A stretch of DNA of 64,000 bases from Isoetes taiwanensis (taxonomy: Eukaryota; Streptophyta; Lycopodiopsida; Isoetales; Isoetaceae), in the NCBI GenBank assembly GCA_021234155.1, contig JAJEKV010000027.1, positions 13,174,916 through 13,238,915 of the forward strand, written 5' to 3'. The notes under the pieces are model-generated. The model was not told where the DNA came from, made no database searches, and saw nothing but the letters and a program-made list of their open reading frames with translations. The position numbers and the translations under genes were made by a program. Every line of letters begins with the position of its first letter. Positions within the stretch are counted from its first letter, which is position 1. Positions 45,035 to 57,731 of this stretch are shown piece by piece.

Positions 45035-46870
45035 CCAAAAAAAAGGAAGGGGACGGGCCTAAGGGATCATTTTAACGAGAATGGACTTAGTGCTAGTGTT
45101 GATATTCTATTGTAGGATACAATAATTTGAAATGTCTCCATTGATTCTCTTAGTGCTTGTAATGCTAGAGATAAAGACATTGTTGATAGAGATATAAACG
45201 GTCTAATGTGAGGAAAGGGGCTTTTGAATATCCAATGCTGCAAATGTCCAAAGGTTACCTAAAAATTATGCACATTAAGAAGACTAAGTTTTTGGATGAT
45301 ATTTCAAACTGTGGTAGGAAGAGTAATGATTGTCAAATCCCACGAATTGGAGGTAAATTGCTATGTTTCCAATTGGTCTGTTTTTAAGATCTTTTAATAA
45401 CTTCTAGTTACTTGTCAAACTTTCATTAATTCCCCAAAGTGTTATACTTATTTGGTAAGTTGTATAAACAAGTCCGTAAAATTAAGTTCAGAGCCTTCCA
45501 AAAAAAAATACTAAACATCTTTAAGACAAGGGTGGTAATAAAGTGGCATTGTCAATACATAATATATTTCAATTAATTTGATGCGTAGGCAGTGTTTCTA
45601 GGTTAAATATAATATATCTAAAGAAATTATAGTGTCCATGTGACATGGCCAATGCGAAGAGATTTCTAGCAATGTCTCCATAGTTTGGGAGGTGGTGATT
45701 TAGGTGATACCAATAACAAACCCTGGTTTGGTTTGGTTTGATTTGGTCATATTCTGTCCTTAAAAGGTGGTTGAGTTTTATGAATCCCACCCTAATGTCA
45801 ATGGACATGTTGTGAAGTCTATCCTTATATAGATATTGCACATGTAGGTAGGTATGGTAGATTGGGCACTAATTATGCCAAATTGTATGAATGTAATTTC
45901 AACTAAAGCAGTTATTATATACTATAATTGCTGTGAATAATCCATTTTATGCCTTGTATGGAACACTTGTGATGTGTGTCGATCCATAGAGACAAATATT
46001 AAAGAGAATCCATATAATAGAACATGTGCAACCATTGCTATTAGGATTAAAAGTCTCATCTGCAAAAGGTTTCATGGGAAGAACCCTTACAACGGACTAT
46101 ACAATTAAAAAAATTGTAAAAGTATGCTTATTGTTTTTGCTGGTTCAACAATTGAAGACAAGCATCCAACACAATAGTGGATCAATATGATGGATGGAAA
46201 GAGAGAAAGTTTAGCATCCACAGAGTCCATCAAGGGCCATGGGGGAGGGTCACCAATAGTGTGCCATATTTCAATTGTAGATTATACTAAAATAAATCAA
46301 TTTTACCAACAATGGATCAACACATAATTATATTCTTAATCTAGATCATTGGATGAAGCAGGTAAAACAACGGGTAATGTTAATCATCTAATCTTGATCT
46401 ATAATTGGGAATTCGAACGTATTTCCTCTTTATTATCGAGTCATTTAATTAGTAGGTGATTCCACGAGCAATATACATCCAACTGTTATTACAAAGGATA
46501 TATAACATGCTAAACCAGAGCTTTTTAGTTGTTGTATTGAATGCACTACACTCAAACATTTTTTTCAATAGAAGAACATTTTACTATCTGAACATTACAT
46601 GATTGCACTCAATTATATATGCGTAGACTATATATATTGTTCTAAATGAGGAAGTAATGGTTCTATATATATTATATTATTGTATAATAAAGTAATGGTT
46701 TTCTCACCAAAAAACAAACCACGTAATTATGTACCATATAGTATGGAGCATGTACAATGCCAACAAGTCTTTTGTTGTTGCATTAAACTGGTTCCTATCT
46801 ATATTCATTTCATTTAGCCCTCTTTCAAATTCGAACAAATTCTTCTGATGCTTCTTTATAGATAAGTTAT
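45035..46870. other. Intergenic, nothing supported
   Basis: AT-rich. TTTGG-type short repeats at 45720-45745. A minus-strand open frame at 45841-45569 (90 codons) has no recognisable domain. Confidence 0.5.
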
Positions 46871-46875
46871 GGTGC

Positions 46876-46893
46876 CCGGCGTTGCCGTGTGTA
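46876..46893 (+). repeat. Helitron-type 3' hairpin remnant
   Basis: TGCCCGGCGTTGCCGTGTG, a decayed form of the hairpin at 57483-57501. Confidence 0.5.
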
Positions 46894-47555
46894 ACTACAA
46901 ATTTATTGTAGAATTATATGAATAAGATGTTGGGTTTGGGAGCATATGTAGGGTTGTCAATGGTGCTCCTTTTAAGTTATTGTCCAAGTTGGATATTAGA
47001 TTTACAACTATTGAAAGGTCTGTGCAACAATATGAATCATAAGGAGTTGTCCATGTCAAATATGTTGGTCTTGAGGTACGATTTCGTTGCAAGGAATGAT
47101 GGCATAAAACTGTTCTTTTTACCATTTGTAAAAACAAAGACCACGCGCAATAAATTAAAAGTAAACAATCCATTCTAGGCATGCCCTAACATGCTTGATA
47201 AACCTTAGTAAACTGCAATGGGCTTATAGAATGCTTGTTAAAACAGTGTATGAAGTTGTAGACACGCCTATAATACCTCGATGTATTTGAGAAGGAACAA
47301 AGAGAGAAATAGGAGAAGGGAGATGAGCATTTCATAGAATTGGCAGCATATAAAGTGTACATAATTCAACACAAAGATGAGAGGTGTGCACCTCATATGC
47401 ATGGGTACCAAGGCCATTGAAGCAGAATGTCTAACATCTAAGTTGCATGAATGTCTTAGAAGCAATGTTTAGTGTTTCATAGAACTGTAATCGCATTTGT
47501 CCCTACTCATCTTGTAAAATTCCATGATGAAAGCTTTGAATCAACATTGAGAGAG

Positions 47556-47740
47556 ACCCCGGCGTGGCCGGACATAAGTAATGGTTGTATTGCAAGGGAA
47601 GCCTAACATTTTTTGCGCTAGATGCATAATGCATATGCCATTTCCATTTCTCTAGTTTTGCAATTATATGACTATTTGCTAATGCCAACACCCATCTAAC
47701 AACAAACCATCAACACACTGCCCGGCATGGCCGGGCATAA
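47556..47740 (-). repeat. Two Helitron-type hairpins, minus strand
   Basis: Minus strand reads CCATTACTTATG followed by TGTCCGGCCACGCCGGGG-type (ending near 47556) and TGCCCGGCCATGCCGGGCA-type (47718-47736) hairpins, close to CCATAACTAATG plus hairpin at 57472-57501. No CTRR end follows, so these are truncated. Confidence 0.5.
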
Positions 47741-47994
47741 GTAATGGTTCTATTCTATTCTATTGCAAGGGAAGATGAAGTTACAGATGTAGTTATAATA
47801 GATAGTGCAAAAACGTTGATGCTAGGTGTGTTGAGTTGCCCTAGCATTGCAATTAATCGTGTTGTTTTTGGATTTAGATGGCACAAATGAATCTATGAAC
47901 TTACGTATTGAGATAAGAATGCTTATCTTTTCCTAAAAAAATCATATGGAAGATAAAGCCATGTGTCGTTGAGTAGAATGTTTGCACATGCACG

Positions 47995-48150
47995 AATTTG
48001 AAAACCATCCACCCATGTGGGAGTACAACAAATAGGTCATCTACAAATGAATTTTTGAACTTATAAGTAATGAAATAACAATGACTATCTTAAGATCAGT
48101 ACGAATTGAAACCCATCCACCCAGGTGGGATTACAACAAATAGATTCATC
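47995..48150 (+). repeat. Two-copy direct repeat, 113 bp apart
   Basis: CCATCCACCCATGTGGGA-type segments at about 48006-48045 and 48117-48150, each followed by TACAACAAATAG. Confidence 0.7.
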
Positions 48151-49808
48151 TTAAGCTAGAAAACTGTTAATGATAAGCTAGCACAATCGGCTTTCTACAT
48201 AATCCCCTCTCATTTCTCCATATCTACTTATCTATCTCAAAGAATCTTTAAACCCTTTGTAGTAAGTTCGATAATCCCAAAAACTATCTACACCCATGAT
48301 AAAAGTTCAAATGAAAAAAGTTCCTAATTTCCTTAGTTATGATGTACAATGTTTAATTTGTCTAAGCAAAGGGAATTGGGCTTTATTCACTATCCCAAGT
48401 GCTTAACAAATTTATCTTATACCAAGCAAGATAAATACACGTCTCATTTAGAAACTATTAGTTGTATATGCGACATAAGATTTCTCTCTTCTTTTATTTT
48501 TCTATACTATTGTGCCCCTCTCTCGCTTCTCCAATGGTTTGACATTACCATAAGTAGAAAACATTAACATTTTATCTGATTCTATACAACTGTTATATAT
48601 ATGCTCTAAGGAATAAATATAAAGAGATGTTGCATTGGGACAACAAACATCTGAATCTAGATAAATATCACCCTTTACGAAAGTCAGATACATCAAGAAA
48701 AGAAAAGTTTGCATCTGAATTTTATGTATATATCATCAACCATGGATGTCAGCTTATAACTTTTACCCTTTCAAATCATCTAGGGCATGCTAACAGTGCT
48801 TACTTTTGATTGCATAGCAAAGATTTGAGAGTGCTGAAAGCATAAGAGCATGCTTTCTCATTGACTATCTTAAGGACACAAATATGTTGCACCAACAATG
48901 CCAAGCATTTGAGTGGTAATAACTCGTGTGCATTTTCTTTGAAATGATCATAGAAAATTCAAGGGATTCGCAGCATTGTTTGAGTGTGATGGCCTCAATA
49001 ACTGCCACAGCATAGCATCACAGTCCAACATAAAGGAAAATTCCCTTTATAGCACTTTGGAAATGTAGTATGGCAGCATTAGTTGAACGGCCATCTCAAG
49101 GCCATGTAATCGTCTTCCAAGTTTTACCTGTATTAGAGGAATACAACTCTGTCAAACATTTCAGAAACTTGCAAATATATTGGGCGTTTACAAATATTAG
49201 AGGCTTCCATATACAATTTAACTTTAATAGCAGGAGGATCATCCCTATAGTACTGATCCATTTCAAGGTCAATGCTTGAACCCATCCTTCATAGGTTTAA
49301 AGTCGCACATAAATGTTGGAAAGAAGAAAATAGAAAAGGGAAAGGTCAGTTCTAAGCAGTGTCAAGATGAAATACATTGTATCTTCGAAATCAGAGATAT
49401 GCTTTGTGATCTGCTAATCTGAGGTATGAGAGCCCTATATTTACCATCAAAAGCTTCTATTTACCACTTCGTAAGTTATGAATGTGAAAATTCTTGAACA
49501 TATTATTAGCTCATGCAAATAGTTTTAAAATGCAAAGGGTATATAAAGCATACAGTAGCTGAGGTACAGTATATAACAACTTGCTAATATCTCTAGGCAA
49601 GAAATGCTTATCTTTGAGCAGAATGTGCACCTGGGTTAGGAGAGAGCAAGTGTCTGCTGGTGTTAGCAGAAAACCTGAGCAATTGGCTGAATGTAAGAAC
49701 AATGGTGACAAATGCACTGGTGCTTGAGATTAAATAGGAAATTGACGTAGTTCATGCCTCAACAAACTTTTGCACATATTAGTCAAAGTTTAGAATAAAG
49801 TTTAATAT
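48151..49808. other. Intergenic, nothing supported
   Basis: AT-rich; no open frame with recognisable features on either strand. Confidence 0.5.
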
Positions 49809-50062
49809 GCGGCTAGAGAAATCATGGGCAATAGAAATCAAGAATAGAAATCAGAACAAAATCTTCCCTAAAGGGCTTTCCTGCTCTGTAACTCCGGCAG
49901 AACCATGAAAGTATACCATGAATGGACAGCATCTCATTTTCGTATACAGCATAGACATGGTCTACATGATTTATTGTGTGGCTGGAGAGATCCTGGGCAA
50001 TAGAAATCAAAAACAGAAATCAGAACAAAATCTTCCCTAAAGGGCTTTCCTGCTCTGTAACT
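49809..50062 (+). repeat. 84-bp direct repeat with 169-bp period
   Basis: Segments 49809-49892 and 49978-50062 share GGGCAATAGAAATCAA and AAATCTTCCCTAAAGGGC; about 5 differences. Confidence 0.85.
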
Positions 50063-52184
50063 CAACTTTCATAGTCTATATATTTATCAGATAACGATAT
50101 AGATCTATTATTCACAGAATCATATCAAATTCGTAGTCTGCTTCAAGAGAAGCCTCGTCAAGTGTTGCCTTGATATAAGGCGCCAAGAGCATGGGCCTTT
50201 GAAGTTGTTCCAAAACTTCACAGCCTGAGTCACAACCTGAATAACAATCAGAACAAAAAAATAGTCACAACCACAATTCGTGGATCACAGTTCTAGACAT
50301 TGGAAGTGGCTCCTACTATAAATTGCTGTAAATTGCTGGATAATGTGGGGATAACAAACTTCCACATTCACCAGCAAAGACTATCAGATGAAGTACAGTT
50401 TATAAAACTAATCTCAATCTCTTCATACAAAGGAGATACTTGCCAGGTTATATTCATGAAGAATATCTCTATGTCTTGCAAGTTTTTAGTAATGGAAGCT
50501 ATTGTAGAAGAGACCTCCTCTCAAATTTATACTCTTTCATACAGACCTCCACGATTCCTTCCTTCATTTCTATTCTCAATTTTTATTTATAAAAGTAGAA
50601 TGTATGAATTTTTTAGTGATCAACGTTATTACTCAGCTGGTGCTATAGTGGATTTTTTTATATCGTGTTATGAATCTATCCATTTACCCTGTACTAACCA
50701 ATACTGCAACAAAATTTTCTAAGATAATGAACGTTGTTCAAAGTTTGATAAAAGTCAAGGGTAAAATCTAATTAACGTGCATAGTTTAGAACAGCTGTGG
50801 TAGCTCCTTGGATCCCATTGCTAGTTTCGACTGTCACTTTACAGGTTTTTGAAAAGCCGAGAAGCCTATCAAAAGGACTCTTGGCGGTAATTGCATCTCT
50901 ATTTCCAAGTCCCAAGCCCTATCATTTACCATAATGGTTACGGAAGAAAACACTTTAACATTGAAAACATAAATCTACCTTGTTAATTTGGGATTATCCG
51001 GCCTGGCAGAAAATGTTTTTGGAATTTATTTAAAATAATTTCCCTATGATTTTAGATGTTTTGGCAGCCGGAAAGAAATCCCGATTCTCTAAAAATCGAG
51101 AAAGAATTTGGCTTTAATGTATTTTCTGCGTTTTCCCTTTCATTCCACAAATCTGCAGCGGCTAATTTTAAAGTTGGTTTAAAGCGGCGATGGTGGGCTT
51201 TGCCTTTTGCGATGGCAATGGTTTTGCTTTGTGATGATGCCGTTGATGCCTTTTGTGGAGCGACGATTCTGTAGACAACTAAACAGAGGTGACGATTCTA
51301 AAACCCTAACGCAACATCTTTGTGTTCCGTGTCTCTGAACAGGGTTCATGCTGTGTCTCTGAACAGGGTTCATGCTTGGCAACTGATGCTTTGTAAGCTT
51401 TATGGAGACTTTATGCCAAAGCTAATTTGTGCAGGACATTTGTTAGCCAGCAATTGCAAGTCTCCACAACTCTAAGAGTTTCCAAGGATGTTATTCTCAG
51501 GTTTGCACAAGGTTCTATTTCATGTCCCTTCTATTCTGTAATTTCAAGACCATCACTAGAATAGTTTTGCCAAAGAGCAAGTTACAAGCAAGCTTATCCT
51601 ACCTAATCTCCAAAAAACTCCTTCAGTATAGAACATGACATATCTACACTAATTTATTTTCCCTCACTAATTTATTTATTTGGATTTCAGGATATAAATT
51701 CAGGTTCTACTTTTGATTTGCTCTACTCCAGCACGTAGAAGCATTTTCAAATGTAGCAGATGTTGATGAGATAATTCAATTCTTTACACAAGTGCACTAT
51801 CGTCATGGCTGGAATTAAAGGTAAGATTTAAGTGCAGTATTTCTATCTTAGTATAAAGTGGAAAATTAGTTCTTTCTTCAATCTGTACTAGGTGAACTTC
51901 AACATGGTATCATGTTAGAAGTGTTGCACCTTGATGCATAAGCCATAAACAGGAATGGTGTCAGGGAACATGTAACTATATTGTAAGAGGCACATGAACT
52001 TTTAGACGCCACTTTGTCTGATGAATCTAGCCCCTACATCTACTATGGTAGGTGTAATGATAGTTGAGTAATTCTATAGATGTAGTTATATCCGACTTTG
52101 AAGCTAAAAATTTTGACATATGATCATGGGCACAGATAGTTCTATGTGCAGAACAACATTACACAGAGGAAGCTGACTTATTGC
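50063..52184. other. Intergenic, no supported gene
   Basis: A 140-codon open frame at 50300-50722 has no known domain and ordinary AT-rich composition. A 27-bp tandem duplication (GTGTCTCTGAACAGGGTTCA core) lies at about 51332-51376. AAACCCTAACGC near 51301 resembles a leader of an expressed gene but no coding exon follows. Confidence 0.45.
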
Positions 52185-53456
52185 ACATATCCAAGTCAGC
52201 CCTGTAGATTAACAGATGGTTTGTAACTTGCTTCACATCTTCTTTTTTAAAATGGCAAGGCTTTGGACTTTGTGCCTGGAACGCCGCAGTGCAGACGAAT
52301 GCGGCGTTCCCTTCCCGCCCGCATTCCCCCTTCCGGCATCCTGGTTGCCAGCGTTTAATTCAAATCTTTGAAGTTGCCCGAGTCGACCCCATTCTATCAC
52401 GGCGAATTTTCTACGAGCTTTCTTTCACTTTCCTTTACTACGAATCTGTTATTTGGCGCCTTTGGCTCTTGCGCTGGGTCGGATCCTCACTGGAGCTCTT
52501 GAAACTGGGTGGCATCGTCATAGGTCAGCATATTCAAGAGAGGGAAACAAAGCAACACAGCAAGAATCTCTGGCTCTCTAGCTTCTGGAGTTCTCAAAGT
52601 TAGAAATTCCGGAAAGTAGAAATTACGGAAGGTAATTTTGGAGTTCTCATTAAGTGTTATTCTTCAGGATCTTTTACCGTCACCAAGTAACGCAGGTTGT
52701 GCACTGGTGAGTTTTTGCGAGGTACGTTGCAAAATCCTTATGTAAAGAATCCTTATTCAAAAACTCCATCACAACTCCATGCTATTGTTTACTAACAGCA
52801 ACGATTATTACAAAACGTTTCCCTTTCTATTATAAAAGCTGTATAAAGTTCAAATGAAATTGAGAGGTTTAATCTGAATATGAAGTTTAATCTGTGCTGA
52901 ATATGAAGTTTAATTTGTGCTGAATATGAAATCAGGAGCTAAGGAGCAGAGCCTTTGTTGCTGCGAAAAGGGATTTGTTGCCGTGTTACCCAAAGTTTGT
53001 TGCAGCCAAAAGGTAAGAACCTGCTCTGAAGACACTTTTGTTGACAGATTTAGAACGATTGAATAGTTTGTGTTTTCCTCCCTTTCTACAAATCATAATA
53101 GGACTTCCTTTGCCCAAGTTATGCTTTGGCAGATTTCAATGCATGCCAAAAGATCGGCCACTGAGAATGACAAAAAATAAGTAGTATGAATAAGAAGCTT
53201 TATGATAGGAGACTTTCAAAAGTGCCAGTTTTGACTGCCCTATTTTCTAATAGATTTACATGCCATATCTTTCTTTTGGCCATATCTTTCTTTTGATTCC
53301 CACATGGCTGGTATACTGTGACAGATTACACTACTAATGCATTGTTATAATTTAACCAGTTCAAAGCTTAAACAGTAGATGTTTTACAAGCAAAATGGGA
53401 ATAAGGGGACTGAGAAATGACTTATTTTCTATTTACATTGCAAGTTTAGATTCATA

Positions 53457-53712
53457 TCTTCTTTATTAAAATGGAATGGAGTTGGTATTTGTGCATGGAA
53501 TGCCGCTGTACAGACACATACAGTGTTCCCTTTCCTTTGCGGCTCCTCTGGCGAGATGCAGGTTGCCAGCATTCAATGCAAGTTTGAACTGGGTCGATCT
53601 CTCCATCTCCAACAATTTTGATTCTCCCTGCTCGCTCTACAATTTTTGGCACCTCAAAAGTTTCTCACTGCTCTCTACGATTTGGCGCCTCAGAATTCTT
53701 TACAGGTAAATG
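53457..53712 (+). repeat. Second copy of the Helitron 5' end
   Basis: A then TCTTCTTTATTAAAATGG, followed by about 230 bp similar to 52238-52480 (TTTGTGC.TGGAA.GCCGC and TTTGGCGCCT words). It could be a shorter Helitron start used with the same 3' end. Confidence 0.75.
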
Positions 53713-54235
53713 CAGCAGGTCCTTCTTTGGGCAATGTGCATCAATGATACCAGAGTTTTTAACATGTTATCACATGTTGGTGAACCTTTCCTTTCCTATA
53801 GAACCTTTCCTGTTTATTACCATTGAGTGTCTACTACCAGGAGTTCGTGCTTATTTTAACAACACAGCATGTCATGGAGACTACGTTCTTTTGAGTTCTT
53901 TTGTTTCTGTACAGTTTATTTTGCATGTTTTTCGCTAAACTTTGTTCAAATATAAACATGGCTTACCAAATGAATTGTCATGTGATTTGTCAGCACATTT
54001 TGTTATGCAGAAATAGATTAGTTTATTTGTTTACCATGCAGCCTACTGTGCTCATTCATGCATTTGAGATAAAAACTACTGGTTGCAGATGCCCATCTCT
54101 TGAAATCCTTGGTATACAGAATAGGCTTTGGTTATAGATGCATCAGCTCGCAAGCTTCTGTCAATGTGTGAAAAACTAAATGTCATGATGTCAGCGATTG
54201 CTACAATTTGAGTAAAACAGCTTTGGAGGCATTTC

Positions 54236-54691
54236 TGTATGTTTTGCAGGTATGTGAAGGTTATGCATGTGCTTAACTTTGGCATAGATCGAAATGGCAA
54301 AGATTGGAAATGCATAGCTGGTTGAACTAATGCAAGTTGTGCAGGTTAACGTGGGGCTATAGTTGGGGCTGAAGTATTTGTGCAAGGATAAGGTAATACA
54401 TTTTCTGTTCTTTTATTTTCTAATGTTCTGCAAATGTCTAAGCAAGTATTAATGCCACCATAGCAATGTATAAAACATGCAAATAATGCTTTTACAATAC
54501 CAGCATTCTCTGGTTTTTAACTCGAAAGGAAAAGATGTTGGTTATCAGTATGTGTTTTCTTAAAGTCTAAGATGTTTAATGCATATCATATTCATAAATT
54601 TTCTTTTCATTTGTGCAGGGACCAGGAGCCTCTATTGTATGTTTTGCAGGTATGTGAAGGTTATGCATGTGCTTAACTTTGGCATAGATCA
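54236..54691 (+). repeat. 55-bp direct repeat, 401 bp apart
   Basis: TGTATGTTTTGCAGGTATGT starts both copies, 54236-54290 and 54637-54691, nearly identical. Confidence 0.9.
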
Positions 54692-57220
54692 TAACACTTC
54701 TAACTTTTGCTCTGAGGATGACAGTAGACAAATGATGGCCATTGCTCCAAAAAAGCTTTGCTCCATGTGAATAAACAATACTGTCATGGCTCCAATATTG
54801 TTGAACTTTTCCAAGGTTTGTATTAACAACCTTCTCTCCTACAGATATAAAATGCATTTTTATTGTGCCATTTGTCCTAAATGGTTCCGTAGTATGACTC
54901 ATTGCTAGAATGCACTCTTATATGTTGCATTTGTTGTTGGTCAATGTATATACCCATTATATTAGTGCAAATTCATATACATGCCAAGCTTAGGTGCTTA
55001 TATCAAGAGAGAAACTGTTTTTCATACGATTTATTATCTATATTGTCTATATATTATCATGCTTTCAAATCGGTTGTTGAGAAGAGACATAACCAAGCTT
55101 TCAAATCGGTTTTAGATTTTAGGCATTTTTATTACGCACTAAACCATGCACTCTTTTCAAAATTCTTTCTTTGTTTTGCATTTTCTTGAGGCATTGCTTG
55201 AACTTTGCAAAATCATGCACTCTGATTGGACAGAGGTAAACTGCACTACACTAACCCATCTATACTAAAATGCAGTCACTTCTACTTATTCATCTCAATT
55301 TCTTAGTTTGATTTAGTTTTCCTTGGGTGTTAGTATAATTGTCTATTGGGAACTCAATATAATATGTCTTGCTATATTTGATATTCTTCATGCATTATAG
55401 GAGGTCTAGGGTCTACTACCATTGTTTGGTTCTTTGAGGTACATCCATCTATCATTATTTTTTGCGTGCATCTACATGGAAAATTGTATGTGTACATGCC
55501 TTTGCATCTACCTTAAGTAGCTTTGACCCTAAATGTATATAGATTTGCCTCCATTATGTAAGAACAATTCCTGTAGCAAGCCACTAGATTCGACATTTGG
55601 AATGCTGTCTCCAAACATTTATGACAAAGACTGCTAGCAGACCCTTTGGGTCTATGAATCAACCACCTTGCATCGAGATGACTCACCCTTTGAGTCTATG
55701 AATGAAATACTCTGCATATGCGTGTCTTTGCATGGGTGCCGTATACATTTTTTTTCCTTTGTTGCAGCCAATTCTTCAACCATGCAAGGAATGAACATCA
55801 ACATTGACCTGCATGCAAAAGCCCGTTGCAAATGCAGCAAGTCCAGTTTTGTTGCTCCAATATTTAGTTGAAACACGCTTGATATAATGGATCTCCTTTT
55901 TCATAGCAGACATCCAAATATTTGGATGCCTTTTGGATAAAAGTTGCAAGGAGACTGTGCCACTTTGCAAAATAGAAAACCGAGTAAAAAAAGGTTAGTT
56001 AGAACCAGTTTTTAATGCATTCAAGTTGACTTTGCACTATAGTCATAATCCATCTAATCTTGACACAACACCTGGCTGCAACTACATGATTTGGCTGCCG
56101 AATTTCTGTCGAATAATTGGTAGTATAACGAGATAGACAAAGGTAAGCCTAATACATGTGATCCACTTCCTTTCTTGCTGTTGACAGGTTTTAATGGAGC
56201 ATGTATTGATTTCAGAAAGAAGTGTAGTGTCAATAATTGTGGCTGCATGGTGAAAGAAGTCACCATAATTGTGAGTGTTCATACCATTCAACACACCATC
56301 AAATGACTTGAAATAGAGAATTTGAGCCCTTGACAATTCGAGATAACAGGCTTATCACTTCAAACTGTTGTATCTAGCCCATTGATAACTAATTTCAAGG
56401 GTTTGTGTTTGTTTCATGATGAGCTGAATGATAATGGTATTTTTCATCTTGAAACACACAAGGTTTTAGGAATGGTATATCCAATGACCATGTTATTTTG
56501 AGTTGGTCAAGGTTTAAATATTGATGTATAGCGATTGCACTCGACTTGACACGACCTTACATTTAAAAGAGATGCTATGCAACAAGTTAAGTGTAATCTC
56601 TCTTTTCTTATTGCCATAAGACAAGTCGAGGAAGTCATTCCATTATGGACCAGGATTACAATACTATTTCTAACCTTTGACCCAACATCCAATTGAATTC
56701 AATTAATTATTCCAAGACTTATCTTGCCCTACAATTTTTTTTACTTTTGTTTTTTTTACCCTAGCTTGAGAAACAATTTTGGCCTCTGAGATGTTGTTCT
56801 TCTCCTTGATAAAATTCATTCAAATGTCTCTAGACTACACATGTAGGGCATACACATATCTATGCACACACAACACATTTTCACACACACTCATCATTGA
56901 AATACAAATGTAATAGGTCATACGATGAACTTAACAAACAAAATTGACTTATTGATATACATTATCACCACACTCACATCATCGATTATAATGCCAAGCA
57001 AGGGTGGATTTTCATGATTAATAGAATTTTTTGTGTCTCATCTTGATTCTTCATCCTGATTAGGGTTTAGGATTTACAAGTTTAGGATTTATTATATCAC
57101 GACTCCTCGAGAGGATGAAACATGTTTCATCGAACTCATAACTGACCAAGCAATGAAACATAATAACCATAGCAACACGTCATCGTGAATGTCTTCGGAT
57201 ATGGAATTTCTTTCCACATT

Positions 57221-57240
57221 CCAGCATTGCCCGGCACACA
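57221..57240 (+). repeat. Decayed Helitron 3' hairpin
   Basis: CAGCATTGCCCGGCACACAT resembles the true end 260 bp downstream, a possible earlier or alternative terminus. Confidence 0.45.
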
Positions 57241-57482
57241 TTATCAATTAAATGCACGTGTTTACATATGTGAATATTCAATTTTCCAACGTAATCCAAT
57301 GCAAATTTTGTACATATTGCATCAGTTAACGACCTAGACTTTACGTACTCCATGGCATTTATGTGCTTCATTACATCTATACATTCTATTTCACCTATGC
57401 ATCGGAGTCTATTCCACCATACCTATCCCATTTCACCCTCTATATTTGATTATATCTATACATTCCATGCGGCCATAACTAA

Positions 57483-57512
57483 TGCCCGGCATTGCCGGGC
57501 ACACGTTTCTAG
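57483..57512 (+). terminator. Helitron 3' terminal hairpin and CTAG end
   Basis: Stem TGCCCGGC/GCCGGGCA with loop ATT, 11 bases to the end CTAG. Role by family: replication stop for rolling-circle transposition. Confidence 0.88.
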
Positions 57513-57731
57513 TGCCATTTAATTTTCAAAGGTAGTCCATCATTTTGTCTTGCTGAGACTAGGGTTGTTCGTTCCTATGGATAAGCTAGCATCATTCTTC
57601 CAATTTGAACATCTTGGAACGAACAACCCTAGTCTCAGCAAGACAAAATGATGGACTACCTTTGAAAATTAAATGGCATGTGAAGCAAGTTACAAACCAT
57701 CTGTTAATCTACAGGGCTAACTTGGATATGT

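Larger units (their letters stand above)
52238..57512 (+). mobile_element. Complete non-autonomous Helitron (5275 bp)
   Basis: 5' end TCTTCTTTTTTAAAATGG after A (52237). The 3' end has hairpin GCCCGGCATTGCCGGGC inside 57483-57501, seven further bases, then CTAG (57509-57512) before T (57513). This is the canonical TC..hairpin..CTRR structure at an AT target. The inverted empty site at 57679/57678 proves both ends. No replication-initiator or helicase domain is visible; the longest frames are about 106 codons. Contains a second 5'-end copy at 53457 and an internal 55-bp duplication. Confidence 0.9.
52185..57731. repeat. Foldback (long inverted repeat) split by a Helitron
   Basis: Left arm is 52185-52237 plus 57513-57575 (116 bp once the Helitron is removed). 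Right arm is 57616-57731. One mismatch in total (C at 52197 pairs with A at 57720); the inner 63 bp are perfect. The loop is 57576-57615 (40 bp). The right arm abuts the GT77 fragment and truncates it. Confidence 0.9.

Noticed and set aside
50300-50722. 140-codon gene
   Set aside because: No domain, no codon-use signal, AT-rich surroundings and no neighbours of meaning.
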